From Paracoccaceae bacterium (GTDB taxonomy: Bacteria; Pseudomonadota; Alphaproteobacteria; Rhodobacterales; Rhodobacteraceae): DNA of 43,414 nt. Both the position numbers and the translations under genes were made by a program. Positions 32,817 through 42,571 of this stretch are shown one piece after another. The notes beneath the pieces were generated by a model. The model ran no database searches, was not told where the DNA came from, and saw only the letters and a program-made list of their open reading frames with translations. The stretch spans positions 1 to 43,414 of the forward strand of contig SBGD01000058.1 of NCBI GenBank assembly GCA_006226775.1. The letters are read 5' to 3'. Each line of letters starts with the position of its first letter. The first letter of the stretch is position 1.

Positions 32817-32832
32817 AACTTTCGGGATTTCC

Positions 32833-34191
32833 ATGGACTTTGATTACGATCTGTTTGTCATCGGGGGCGGCTCCGGTGGCGTGAGGGCCGCGCGGGTTGC
32901 CGCCGGAGAGGCCGGGGCCCGCGTGGCGCTGGCCGAGGAAGACCGCTATGGCGGCACCTGCGTGCAGCGCGGCTGCGTGCCCAAGAAGCTGATGGTCTTC
33001 GCCTCGACCTATGGCGTGTCGGCCCGGGAAGCCCAGGACTACGGCTGGACGATGATGGCCGGCGGTTTCGACTGGCCGTCGTTCCGCGGCAAGCTGGAGG
33101 TCGAGCTGGACCGGCTGGAAGGGGTCTATCGCAAGATCCTCAAGTCCAACGGGGTCGAGACCTTCGATGCCCGCGCAAGGCTGAAGGATGCCCATACGGT
33201 GGAGCTTTCCACCGGCGAGACCAGGACCGCCAAGCATATCCTCGTGGCCACCGGCGGCTGGCCGGTCAAGCCGGAGTTTCCCGGCGCGGACCTGGCGATC
33301 ACCTCGAACGAGATCTTCCACCTCGAGACCTTGCCCAAGTCGATGCTGATCGTCGGCGGCGGCTATATCGCCTGCGAATTTGCCTGTATCCTCAACGGTT
33401 TGGGGGTCAAGGTGACGCAGTTCTATCGCGGCGCGCAGATCCTGCGCGGCTTCGATGACGAGGCCCGCGGCCTGATCTCGGAAGAGATGATCGAGAACGG
33501 CGTCGGCCTGCACCTGGGCACCAATGTGCTCGAGATGAAACGGGTCGAGGACGGCATCTGGGTCAAGGCCACCAATGGCAAGGAGTACACCGTCGACCAG
33601 GTGATGTTCGCCACCGGCCGCGCGCCCAACTCGGCCGACCTGGGCCTCGAGGAGATCGGCGTGACGCTGGGCCGCAATGGCCAGATCGAGGTCGACGCCT
33701 ACAGCCAGACCTCGGTGCCCTCGGTCTATGCCATCGGCGACGTGACCGACCGGGTCAACCTGACCCCGGTGGCGATCCGCGAGGGCATGGCCTTTGTCGA
33801 GACCGTCTTCAAGGGCAACCCGACGCCGGTGGATCACGACATGATCCCCAGCGCGATCTTCACCCAGCCCGAGATGGGCACCATCGGCCTGTCGGAAGAG
33901 GCCGCGCGCGACCGCGAGCCGATCGAGGTCTACGCGACCTCGTTCCGGGCGATGCAGACCGCCTTCATCGGCAAGCCCGACCGGGTGCTGATGAAACTGA
34001 TCGTCAGCCAGAAGACCCGCAGGGTGCTGGGCTGTCACATCGTCGCGCCGCAGGCCGGCGAGATGATCCAGCTGGCCGGCATCGCCATCAAGATGGGGGC
34101 GACCAAGGAAGACTTCGACCGCGTGGTTGCGGTCCACCCGACCATGTCGGAAGAACTGGTGACCATGCGCACCCCGGTGCGCACGGCTTGA
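32833..34191 (+). CDS. gor: Glutathione-disulfide reductase
   Basis: A 452-residue flavoenzyme that reduces glutathione disulfide with NADPH. FAD binds through FVIGGGSGGVRAAR. The redox pair is Cys43 and Cys48 in GGTCVQRGCVPKKL, and the second Rossmann motif is LIVGGGYIACEFA. The C-terminal interface motif HPTMSEE supplies the catalytic His-Glu. The pattern matches glutathione reductase and not lipoamide dehydrogenase. It lies 16 nt after rpiA and is probably cotranscribed with it. A small hairpin at 34206-34220 follows. Confidence 0.94.
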   Translation: MDFDYDLFVIGGGSGGVRAARVAAGEAGARVALAEEDRYGGTCVQRGCVPKKLMVFASTYGVSAREAQDYGWTMMAGGFDWPSFRGKLEVELDRLEGVYRKILKSNGVETFDARARLKDAHTVELSTGETRTAKHILVATGGWPVKPEFPGADLAITSNEIFHLETLPKSMLIVGGGYIACEFACILNGLGVKVTQFYRGAQILRGFDDEARGLISEEMIENGVGLHLGTNVLEMKRVEDGIWVKATNGKEYTVDQVMFATGRAPNSADLGLEEIGVTLGRNGQIEVDAYSQTSVPSVYAIGDVTDRVNLTPVAIREGMAFVETVFKGNPTPVDHDMIPSAIFTQPEMGTIGLSEEAARDREPIEVYATSFRAMQTAFIGKPDRVLMKLIVSQKTRRVLGCHIVAPQAGEMIQLAGIAIKMGATKEDFDRVVAVHPTMSEELVTMRTPVRTA

Positions 34192-34205
34192 ATTTACGCG
34201 TCTGA

Positions 34206-34220
34206 CCCTCACGTTGAGGG
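34206..34220. other. Perfect small hairpin between gor and hflK
   Basis: CCCTCA-CGT-TGAGGG is a perfect 6-bp hairpin that begins 14 nt after the gor stop. It has no U-tract, so it is only a weak terminator candidate. Confidence 0.4.
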
Positions 34221-34262
34221 CAGGCATTGGAACGAACGCGAACCGGAAGGGAAGTGCGACAC

Positions 34263-35438
34263 ATGGCAGGCAATTCTGGCGGACCCTGGGGCGGTGGCAC
34301 CGGCGGCGGCGGGGGCCGCGGCTCGGGCGGCGGCAACAACGACAATGGCGGGGGCAAGCGCCCCGGCGAACAAGGCAGCCAGATCCCCGAGATCGACGAG
34401 CTGATGAAAAAGGGCCAGGAACAGCTGCGCGTCCTGATGGGCGGGCGCGGCGGTGCGGGCCGCAAGAACGGCAGCGGTGGTGGCGGCGGCGGGCGGGGCT
34501 CCGGCCCGATGATGACCCGCGGCACCATCGGGCTGGGCGTGATCGGCGCGCTGGTGCTCTGGGGCATGGCGAGCTTCTATACCGTCAAGCCCGAAGAGCA
34601 GTCGGTCGAGCTGTTCCTCGGCAAGTACTCCAGCACCGGCGGGCCGGGTCTGAACTTTGCCCCCTGGCCCTTCATCACCGCCGAGGTGATCCCGGTGACC
34701 CGCGAACAGACCGAGGATATCGGCGTCGGCGGGCGCGGCGGCGAGGCCGGGCTGATGCTGACCGGCGACGAGAACATCGTCGACATCGATTTCCAGGTGG
34801 TCTGGAACATCAACGACCCGGCGAAATTCCTGTTCAACCTGCGCGAGCCGCAGCCCACCATCCGCGCGGTGTCGGAATCGGCCATGCGCGAGATCATCGC
34901 CCAGTCCGACCTGGCGCCGATCCTCAACCGCGACCGGGGCATCATTGCCGCGCGGCTCGAAGAGCTGATCCAGCTGACGCTCGACAGCTATGACAGCGGC
35001 GTGCGCATCGTCCGGGTGAACTTCGACAAGGCCGACCCGCCCGAGTCGGTGATCGCCGCATTCCGCGACGTGCAGGCCGCCGAGCAGGAACGCGACCGCT
35101 TGCAGAACGTCGCCGACGCCTATGCCAACCGGGTGCTTGCCGAAGCCCGCGGCCAGGCGGCGCAGCTTCTGGAACAGGCCGAGGGCTACCGCGCCCAGGT
35201 GGTCAACGAGGCCGAGGGTGAGGCCAGCCGCTTCAGCGCGGTCCTGACCGAATACGAAAAGGCGCCGGAGGTGACGCGCAAGCGGCTTTACCTCGAGACC
35301 ATGGAGCAGGTTCTGGGCCGGGTCGACAAGATCATCCTCGACGAAAAGGGCGGCCAGGGCGTGGTGCCCTACCTGCCGCTCAACGAGCTGCGCCGAAACA
35401 CGCAGCCCGCCGCCACCACCGAAGGAGGGTCGAACTGA
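34263..35438 (+). CDS. hflK: HflK, membrane SPFH protein of the FtsH regulator complex
   Basis: A 391-residue inner-membrane protein that with HflC forms a cage around the FtsH protease and controls its access to substrates. The N-terminus is Gly/Asn-rich, as in other HflK. One membrane segment lies near residues 80-102 (TIGLGVIGALVLWGMASFY). The SPFH/band 7 domain follows (VKPEEQSVELFLGKY), then a coiled coil rich in Ala, Glu and Gln. The ATG at 34263 (MAGNSGGPWGGG) is chosen over a TTG at 34227. The stop overlaps the hflC start (TGATG at 35436-35440). Confidence 0.94.
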   Translation: MAGNSGGPWGGGTGGGGGRGSGGGNNDNGGGKRPGEQGSQIPEIDELMKKGQEQLRVLMGGRGGAGRKNGSGGGGGGRGSGPMMTRGTIGLGVIGALVLWGMASFYTVKPEEQSVELFLGKYSSTGGPGLNFAPWPFITAEVIPVTREQTEDIGVGGRGGEAGLMLTGDENIVDIDFQVVWNINDPAKFLFNLREPQPTIRAVSESAMREIIAQSDLAPILNRDRGIIAARLEELIQLTLDSYDSGVRIVRVNFDKADPPESVIAAFRDVQAAEQERDRLQNVADAYANRVLAEARGQAAQLLEQAEGYRAQVVNEAEGEASRFSAVLTEYEKAPEVTRKRLYLETMEQVLGRVDKIILDEKGGQGVVPYLPLNELRRNTQPAATTEGGSN

Positions 35439-36469
35439 TGCGGAAAACCACTTATCTTCTGCCGGTCGTCGTGATCGCGGTGGCCATCGCGCTGTCGGCG
35501 GTCTTCATCGTGGACGAGCGTGAAAAGGCGCTGGTGCTGCAATTCGGCCGGGTGGTCTCGGTCAAGGACGAGCCGGGGCTGAGCTTCAAGATCCCGCTGA
35601 TCCAGGACGTGGTGAAATACGACGACCGCATCCTCAGCCGCGATGTCGACCCGCTCGAGGTGACGCCGCTGGATGACCGGCGTCTCGTGGTCGACGCCTT
35701 TGCGCGCTACCGGATCGCGGATGTGAACAAGTTCCGCGAAGCCACCGGCGCCGGGGGCGACCTGGCCATCGAGGTGGCGGGCCAGCGGCTTGATTCGATC
35801 CTGCGCTCGCAGACCCGGGAAATCCTCGGCTCGGTGTCGTCCAACGACATCCTGTCCTCGGACCGGGCGGCCCTGATGCTGCGGATCCGCAATGGCTCGC
35901 TCGGCGATGCCGCGGAACTGGGGCTCGAGCTGATCGACGTGCGTCTCAAGCGCACCGACCTGCCGACCGAGAACCTCGATGCCACCTTCGCGCGGATGCG
36001 TGCCGAGCGGGAACGCGAGGCCACCGACGAACGCGCCCGCGGTAACGAGGCGGCGCAAAGGGTGCGCGCCCAGGCCGACCGGACCGTGGTCGAACTGACC
36101 TCGGACGCCGAGCGCCAGGCCGAGATCATCCGCGGTGAGGCCGATGCGCGGCGCAACAACATCTTCGCGCAAGCCTTTGGCGCGAACCAGGAGTTCTTCG
36201 AATTCTACCGCTCGCTGACCGCCTATCAACGCGCGCTTCAGGCCGGCAACTCGACCCTCGTGCTGTCGCCGGACGGCGATTTCTTCAACTACCTGCGGTC
36301 CGATACCGGCAAGCGGGTGGACGATGCCGCGGCGGCACAGGTCGCGGCGGACGCGGCCGCGGGCACGCCGGAACAACCGGCGGCCCCGCCCGCCGAGGAG
36401 GAGGCGCCGGTCGAGACGCCCGAGCCGGCCAGTGACGCCACCCCGGAGGAGGAGGTTCCGTCGCAATGA
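35438..36469 (+). CDS. hflC: HflC, partner of HflK
   Basis: A 343-residue SPFH protein with an N-terminal membrane segment (LLPVVVIAVAIALSAVFIV). The domain start DEREKALVLQFGRVV is followed by the EREREA-type coiled coil and the conserved AYQRALQAGNSTLVLSP. The body is typical in length. The C-terminal tail of about 45 residues is Ala/Pro/Glu-rich and absent from E. coli HflC, but such tails are common in alphaproteobacteria. It overlaps hflK by one base and the DUF2065 gene by four. Confidence 0.94.
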   Translation: MRKTTYLLPVVVIAVAIALSAVFIVDEREKALVLQFGRVVSVKDEPGLSFKIPLIQDVVKYDDRILSRDVDPLEVTPLDDRRLVVDAFARYRIADVNKFREATGAGGDLAIEVAGQRLDSILRSQTREILGSVSSNDILSSDRAALMLRIRNGSLGDAAELGLELIDVRLKRTDLPTENLDATFARMRAEREREATDERARGNEAAQRVRAQADRTVVELTSDAERQAEIIRGEADARRNNIFAQAFGANQEFFEFYRSLTAYQRALQAGNSTLVLSPDGDFFNYLRSDTGKRVDDAAAAQVAADAAAGTPEQPAAPPAEEEAPVETPEPASDATPEEEVPSQ

Positions 36470-36663
36470 TCGCGACGGCCTTCCTGGCCCTCGGGCTGGT
36501 CTTGATCGTGGAGGGGCTGGCCTATGCGCTGGCCCCTTCGCTTGTGGAGCAGTTGCTGGCCATGCTGCGCGCCATGCCCGAGGCGCAGCGCCGCAACCTC
36601 GGGCTGGGGGCGCTGGCGCTGGGCCTGGCGCTGGTCTGGATCGCCAAGTCGCTGGGCGCCTGA
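36466..36663 (+). CDS. DUF2065 (YjeT-like) small membrane protein
   Basis: A 65-residue protein with two membrane helices (TAFLALGLVLIVEGLAYALA and LGLGALALGLALVWIAKSLG), as in DUF2065/YjeT. The function is unknown. It starts within the hflC stop (ATGA at 36466-36469), so it is coupled to hflC and probably acts with HflKC or FtsH in the membrane. Confidence 0.88.
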   Translation: MIATAFLALGLVLIVEGLAYALAPSLVEQLLAMLRAMPEAQRRNLGLGALALGLALVWIAKSLGA

Positions 36664-36891
36664 AGCCCGCCGCCCGGCGCCGGGGCGTGCCGCGGCAATC
36701 CCGCCAAAGTGATCCGATGCGCTCTGGTCGGGGACCGGGCCTGTGTTACACTCTTCACGATCCGGTCACATGGCGTTGAAGCTGCGAGAGTTCCTTTGCG
36801 CGTGGCTTTTGAGTACCTAGATTGCAGACGTAAAGTTCGGAAAATTCAGGCAACCCGCGCCGGGACGCGGGAATCAGGAGGAGTTCGCGAT

Positions 36892-38379
36892 TTGAGACCC
36901 CAATCGACAGCAGTAGACCAGACCGTGCCGGCGGTGCATCCCGCGCGGCTGCGCCATTTGTGGATGGCGGGCGTGACGCTCATGTTCATCCTGGCCCAGG
37001 CCATGACCGCCGCCGCGCGCGGCGCCCCCGAGAGCTTTGCCGACCTCGCCCAGCGGGTCAGCCCGGCAGTGGTCAATATCACCACCTCCACCACCGTGGC
37101 CGGGCGCACCGGCCCGCAGGGCATCGTGCCCGATGGCTCGCCCTTCCAGGACTTCTTCCGCGAGTTCCAGGACCGCAACGGCCAGGGCGATCGTCCGCGC
37201 CGGTCCTCGGCGCTGGGCTCGGGCTTCGTGATCTCGGAAGACGGGTTCGTGGTCACCAACAACCATGTGATCGAGGGCGCCGACGAGATCACCATCGAAT
37301 TCTTCGAGGGCGGCGAACTGGCCGCCGAGGTGATCGGCACCGACCCCAAGACCGACATCGCGCTTCTGAAGGTCACCGCGGACCGGCCGCTGCCCTTCGT
37401 CAGCTTCGGCGACAGCGACACCGCGCGCGTCGGCGACTGGGTGATGGCCATGGGCAACCCGCTGGGCCAGGGCTTCTCGGTCTCGGCCGGCATCGTCTCG
37501 GCCCGCAACCGCGAGCTTTCGGGCACCTATGACGACTACATCCAGACCGACGCCGCGATCAACCGCGGCAACTCGGGCGGGCCGCTGTTCAACATGGACG
37601 GCCAGGTGATCGGCGTGAACACCGCGATCCTGTCGCCCACCGGCGGGTCGATCGGCATCGGCTTCTCGATGGCGTCGAACGTGGTGACCAACGTGGTCGA
37701 ACAGCTCAAGCAATTCGGCGAAACCCGCCGCGGCTGGCTGGGCGTGCGCATCCAGGACGTGACCGACGACGTGGCCGAGGCCATGGGGCTGGCCAGCACC
37801 GATGGTGCGCTGGTGACCGATGTGCCCGAGGGCCCGGCCGCCGAGGCCGGCATGAAGGCGCGCGACGTGATCGTCGAATTCGATGGCCGCAAGGTCACCG
37901 ACACCCGCGCGCTGGTGCGCCAGGTCGGCAATACCGCGGTCGGCAAGACCGTGCGGGTGCTGGTCAACCGCGAGGGCAAGACCCATACGCTGAAGGTGAC
38001 GCTGGGCCGTCGCGAGACTTCGGAAGGCACCGCCGTTCCGGCCTCGCAGCCGATGGACGAACCGGCAGAACCCGAGGAAGCCACCATCCTGGGCCTGACC
38101 ATCGAGCCGATGAGCGACGCGCTGCGCGAGGAGCTGAACCTCGCTGCCAGCGCCGAGGGCCTGGTGGTGAGGGATGTCGACCGTGTGTCGGAGGCCTATG
38201 AAAAGGGCCTGCGCGCCCAGGACGTGATCACCGAGGCCGGACAGCAGAAGGTCACCTCGATCTCGGACCTCAACGACCAGATCGAGGCCGCGCGCGAGGC
38301 CGGGCGGAAATCGCTGCTCCTGCTGGTGCGCCGCGCCGGCGATCCGCGCTTCGTGGCGCTGGGGCTGGACGAGGACTGA
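36892..38379 (+). CDS. Do/DegP-family periplasmic serine protease
   Basis: A 495-residue envelope protease and chaperone of the Do (DegP/DegQ) family. The catalytic triad is intact: His125 (TNNHVIEG), Asp155 (TDIALLK) and Ser228 (NRGNSGGPLF). Two PDZ domains follow; the first begins near RRGWLGVRIQDVTDD and the second near ILGLTIEPMSD. A signal peptide with a hydrophobic core (AGVTLMFILAQAMTAAARG) directs export. I use the TTG at 36892, which has a strong AGGAGGAG site 8 nt upstream. No ATG in that position exists, and the next ATG is inside the signal peptide core. It follows the hflKC group, which is a common order in alphaproteobacteria. Confidence 0.93.
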   Translation: MRPQSTAVDQTVPAVHPARLRHLWMAGVTLMFILAQAMTAAARGAPESFADLAQRVSPAVVNITTSTTVAGRTGPQGIVPDGSPFQDFFREFQDRNGQGDRPRRSSALGSGFVISEDGFVVTNNHVIEGADEITIEFFEGGELAAEVIGTDPKTDIALLKVTADRPLPFVSFGDSDTARVGDWVMAMGNPLGQGFSVSAGIVSARNRELSGTYDDYIQTDAAINRGNSGGPLFNMDGQVIGVNTAILSPTGGSIGIGFSMASNVVTNVVEQLKQFGETRRGWLGVRIQDVTDDVAEAMGLASTDGALVTDVPEGPAAEAGMKARDVIVEFDGRKVTDTRALVRQVGNTAVGKTVRVLVNREGKTHTLKVTLGRRETSEGTAVPASQPMDEPAEPEEATILGLTIEPMSDALREELNLAASAEGLVVRDVDRVSEAYEKGLRAQDVITEAGQQKVTSISDLNDQIEAAREAGRKSLLLLVRRAGDPRFVALGLDED

Positions 38380-38403
38380 GGCGAAACGCCGGACCGAACC
38401 GAG

Positions 38404-38429
38404 AAGGGCGCCCGATGTGGCGCCCTTTT
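38404..38429 (+). terminator. Intrinsic terminator after the Do-like protease
   Basis: A perfect 9-bp stem AAGGGCGCC/GGCGCCCTT (38404-38412 and 38419-38427) has a 6-nt CGATGT loop and ends in TTTT (38426-38429). It ends the plus-strand hflK to protease run. Confidence 0.88.
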
Positions 38430-38451
38430 CACGTCCGGGGTCGAGGGGGCG

Positions 38452-39003
38452 TCAGCTGCGCGCGACGGCGGCAAGGCCGAGCTGGCGGGCGGTCTGCATG
38501 GTCAGAAGCCGCGTCTCCAGCCCCTGGCCGCGCTGAAAGTCGCGGATGGCCAGTTCGGTCTCGGGCGTGATCGTGCCGGTGATCGCCCCGCCATAGCGCC
38601 CGCGGGCCTGCAGCGCGCGTTGCAGCGAGGCGATGAACTCGGGCGTGATCTCGGGCGCGCAGAGTGTCTCGAAGACGTATTCCCGGCGCGGCTCGACGAT
38701 TTGCTGTTCGGTCTCGGTGGCATAGATCGCCGGCGCCAGCAGCGAGCCGTCGGAATTGAGGATGGCGGGCTGGACGATGACCTGCGCGGTCTGGGTTTCG
38801 ACCACCGCCGGGGTCACGTCGCGCGCCCAGCAGGTGCCCGCGGGCGCATCGGCGGGGGCGGGGATGCGCGCGGCCTCCAGCGCGGTGAAGGCAAAGCGGG
38901 TGGCCGGGGCTTCGGGCGGGGAATGGGTACAGGCGGCAAGCACGGCCAGGACCGCCGTGAGGCACACGGCGCCGGCGCGGCGGGTCGCGGGGGTCTGGGT
39001 CAT
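38452..39003 (-). CDS. Lipoprotein with peptidoglycan-binding domain
   Basis: A 183-residue secreted lipoprotein. The signal peptide ends in a lipobox VLAAC with the lipid-anchored Cys25. The C-terminal 60 or so residues have the layout of a peptidoglycan-binding domain (PG_binding_1): FIASLQRALQARGRYGG, then TITPETELAIRDFQRGQG. The middle (TPAVVETQTAQVIVQPAIL) is not recognised. It probably ties the outer membrane to the cell wall. The ATG at 39003 is chosen because it starts at the signal peptide. It is convergent with the Do-like protease gene and just downstream of the OB-fold gene on the same strand. Confidence 0.85.
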   Translation of the reverse strand: MTQTPATRRAGAVCLTAVLAVLAACTHSPPEAPATRFAFTALEAARIPAPADAPAGTCWARDVTPAVVETQTAQVIVQPAILNSDGSLLAPAIYATETEQQIVEPRREYVFETLCAPEITPEFIASLQRALQARGRYGGAITGTITPETELAIRDFQRGQGLETRLLTMQTARQLGLAAVARS

Positions 39004-39049
39004 CTGCTCTGCCTTGCCCTTCGGAACGGGGGCCTGTTTTTCCGGCAGG

Positions 39050-39496
39050 TTAGTCGCTTTCCCCCGGCCGCGAAAGAGGGGCGGCGTTTTCCTGCCGGTC
39101 TGTGACATCGAGAAGACTGTCGAGCATTTCCGAGATGTCCTCGACCTCCTCGGCGATGACATGGGTGACCGCGGCCTCGCGCTGCAACCGCCCGGTGACC
39201 CGCAGCATCCGCCCGGCAATCACCGCCCGGCGGAAGCGCTCGTAGAGCGCGCGCCAGACGATCACGTTGACCACCCCGGTCTCGTCCTCGAGGGTGAGGA
39301 AGATCACCCCCTTGGCGGTGCCGGGGCGCTGGCGCAGGATGACCAGCCCCGCCACCGTCACCCGTGCGCCCTCGGGCGGCTGGTCGAGCCGTGACGCCTG
39401 CAACGCGGACGGCGGGCGGGGCCAGTCGGCGGGGCCGCTGCGAAAGGGGCCGGTGGGAAAAGGGCTTGCGGGGCGGGGGGGCAGGACGGTTTTCAT
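39050..39496 (-). CDS. Orphan OB-fold protein resembling the C-terminus of DnaE2/ImuC
   Basis: A 148-residue protein whose core (VTVAGLVILRQRPGTAKGVI, then FLTLEDETGVVNVIVW and the RFRRAVIAGRMLRVTGRLQR stretch) closely resembles the C-terminal OB-fold of the error-prone polymerase DnaE2 (ImuC). The roughly 900 residues of polymerase that should come before are absent. Instead there is a short Pro-rich N-terminus (MKTVLPPRPASPFPTG). It may be a remnant of an imuA-imuB-dnaE2 cassette reduced by deletion, or a small functional ssDNA/protein-binding factor. A LexA-type box sits 2 nt before the ATG, and the predicted transcription start falls near the ATG, so the message may be leaderless. The start codon is the first ATG after the box, and an upstream ATG is inside neither a gene nor a promoter. 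Confidence 0.72.
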   Translation of the reverse strand: MKTVLPPRPASPFPTGPFRSGPADWPRPPSALQASRLDQPPEGARVTVAGLVILRQRPGTAKGVIFLTLEDETGVVNVIVWRALYERFRRAVIAGRMLRVTGRLQREAAVTHVIAEEVEDISEMLDSLLDVTDRQENAAPLSRPGESD

Positions 39497-39498
39497 GA

Positions 39499-39513
39499 GA
39501 ACGAATATAGAAC
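39499..39513 (-). promoter_or_regulatory. LexA-type SOS box upstream of the orphan OB-fold gene
   Basis: In the gene direction it reads GTTC-TATATTC-GTTC, the alphaproteobacterial LexA direct repeat GTTC-N7-GTTC. It contains TATATT (39504-39509) as a probable -10, with TTGCGG (39526-39531) 16 bp upstream as a weak -35. It ends 2 nt before the ATG at 39496. Confidence 0.72.
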
Positions 39514-39564
39514 ATCTGGCCTTCACCGCAAGTTGCGGCCTGGGGGGGTCGCAAAAGGGGGTGA

Positions 39565-40760
<1,196 letters not shown>

Positions 40761-40837
40761 CGGGCCGGGCGGGGGGCCGATCTGTCAACAGATCGGGACC
40801 GATCCATTGATGGATCGGCCACCCCGCGGCCGGCGGA

Positions 40838-42571
40838 TCATTCCCAGCAGCTGACCAGCACCGCCATGCCGCGGGCCTTCTGCGTCAGGTCCTCGGGCGC
40901 CATGGTGCCGGTGCCGCGGGCGATCCGCGCCTGGATGCCGGCCTGGCGCATTGCCGCTTGCAGCGCCGCGGCATCGGCGGAAAAGCTCACCTCTTCGGGC
41001 AATTGCCGGTTCGCGCCGTCGCGCGGCAGCAACATGCCGATCACCGCGCCGGTGCTGTCCATCACCGGGCCGCCGGCATCGCCGGGCAGCGAGGCCAGGG
41101 CGAATCGGTTCAGCCGCTCCTCGCCCTGCAAGCCGCGCAGGTCGACCAGCTTGCCGAAGGTCATCGAGGGCGCGCCCAGCACGCCCTCGTAGGAGAACCC
41201 GGCCACCGCGACCTCGGATTGCAGGCGCGGCGAATGGGCGGCCAGTTCGGCCACCTCCATCGGCGCGAGACTGGTCTGCGGCGTCAGCAGCGCCAGCCCC
41301 AGCGCGCTGTCGGTCAGCGTCACGCGGGCGTCGGTATGGCCGTCCAGCGTGACCCGCGAACAGCCCTCCACCGCCTCGCTGGTGGTCAGCACCGCGCCCG
41401 CGGGCGACACGAAGAACCCGGTGCGCGAGAGTTTCGGCTTGCGGATGCGCAGCCCCGACAGCAGGTCCACCGACTGGCTGTCGTCGACACCGGCGGTCGA
41501 GGGCAGAATACCGTCGATCCGGGTGAAGCTGGTCGACATCTCCTGCAGCACGCGCAGCCGGCGCTCTTCGTCGCCGGCGGGCCAGACCAGCATGAAGCCC
41601 TTGATCTCGTCGCCGCGCAGGCTCACCTCGGTATGCGAGACGATACGCGAATTCGAGCCGGTGATGGTGAAGCCATTGTTGCGGCGCTGGCGCGGACCGT
41701 CGAGCGGCACGACCTCCAGCGTCTGCAGGATGTCGTAAAGGCCGAACAGCCGGCGCTGGTCGCCGCGCTGCGAGATCAGGAGCACCCGCGCGCCCAGGTC
41801 TCCGCGCGACTTGTAGCGCGAGAAGGGCGCCTCGTGGGTGTCGAATTCGACCACGCCCAGCGGCAGCTTGATCTCGATCCCGGCGGCGGCATCGGTGACG
41901 CGCTGCAGGTCCATGCCCTCGAGCACCGCGTTGTACTGCCGCAGCAGCGTGGCGCGCTGGCGGGTGGTCAGCACGCCGGTGGGCTCGAAGCCGTTGGCCT
42001 CCTGCCAGGCGGCCATGGCGCGGCGGGTGCCGGCGCCGAAGGCGGCATCGATCGAGGCATTGTAGAACCCGGCCCATTGCAGCGCGATCTGCAGGTCCTT
42101 CTTGGCCTGGGTGTCCAGCCGCGCCTCGGCCTGGCGCGCCTCGCGCAGGGTTTCCTCGGGCTGGGTGGTGACCTGCCGGGGCTGCTCGGCCTCGGGCGCA
42201 GGCGCGGGGGGCGTGGCGGTGGCGCCGCCGCCCGACAGGGCATTGGCGCCCACCGGCCAGAACTGCTGGCGGAACGAGGAGGAGCGGGCGACGAAGCTGT
42301 CGCGCGGGATCTGGCCGTTGCGGCGCAGCTGTTGCAGCACGGCGCTGGCCTGCTGCTCGCCGAAGGGGCCGATCACGATGGCATACCAGCCCGAGCCCAT
42401 GGCGAAACCGGCCACGCTGGGCAGCACCTCGGCATAGTCGCGCACCCGTTCCTCGGCTTCCAGAAGGCTGGGCAGCGCCTCGACCTGGACCCAGGCGGGG
42501 TCTTCCTGGGCAATGGCGGCGCGCAAGGTCAGTACCATGGCAATAAGGGCGGAAACAAAAATACGTGTCAT
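40838..42571 (-). CDS. SPOR/peptidoglycan-binding protein with inactive trypsin-like domain
   Basis: A 577-residue exported protein. It has a signal peptide (FVSALIAMVLTLRAAIAQ), a SPOR-like segment (residues about 25-100), a linker rich in Pro/Ala, a peptidoglycan-binding domain (about 155-212, KKDLQIALQWAGFYNASIDA), an unknown middle region, and a trypsin-like domain from about 385 to 530. In that domain the three catalytic positions are replaced: LTTSEAVEGC has Glu399 where His is expected, SALGLALL has Gly425 instead of Asp, and PGDAGGPV has Ala499 instead of Ser. It should therefore not cleave peptides. A structural or regulatory role at the cell wall is more likely. The gene is divergent from glyQ. 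Confidence 0.85.
   Translation of the reverse strand: MTRIFVSALIAMVLTLRAAIAQEDPAWVQVEALPSLLEAEERVRDYAEVLPSVAGFAMGSGWYAIVIGPFGEQQASAVLQQLRRNGQIPRDSFVARSSSFRQQFWPVGANALSGGGATATPPAPAPEAEQPRQVTTQPEETLREARQAEARLDTQAKKDLQIALQWAGFYNASIDAAFGAGTRRAMAAWQEANGFEPTGVLTTRQRATLLRQYNAVLEGMDLQRVTDAAAGIEIKLPLGVVEFDTHEAPFSRYKSRGDLGARVLLISQRGDQRRLFGLYDILQTLEVVPLDGPRQRRNNGFTITGSNSRIVSHTEVSLRGDEIKGFMLVWPAGDEERRLRVLQEMSTSFTRIDGILPSTAGVDDSQSVDLLSGLRIRKPKLSRTGFFVSPAGAVLTTSEAVEGCSRVTLDGHTDARVTLTDSALGLALLTPQTSLAPMEVAELAAHSPRLQSEVAVAGFSYEGVLGAPSMTFGKLVDLRGLQGEERLNRFALASLPGDAGGPVMDSTGAVIGMLLPRDGANRQLPEEVSFSADAAALQAAMRQAGIQARIARGTGTMAPEDLTQKARGMAVLVSCWE

Noticed and set aside
34230-34243. Three GAAC motifs upstream of hflK considered as a LexA box
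   Set aside because: The spacing between outer motifs is 6 bases and not 7, and the middle copy is adjacent, so it does not fit GAAC-N7-GAAC.
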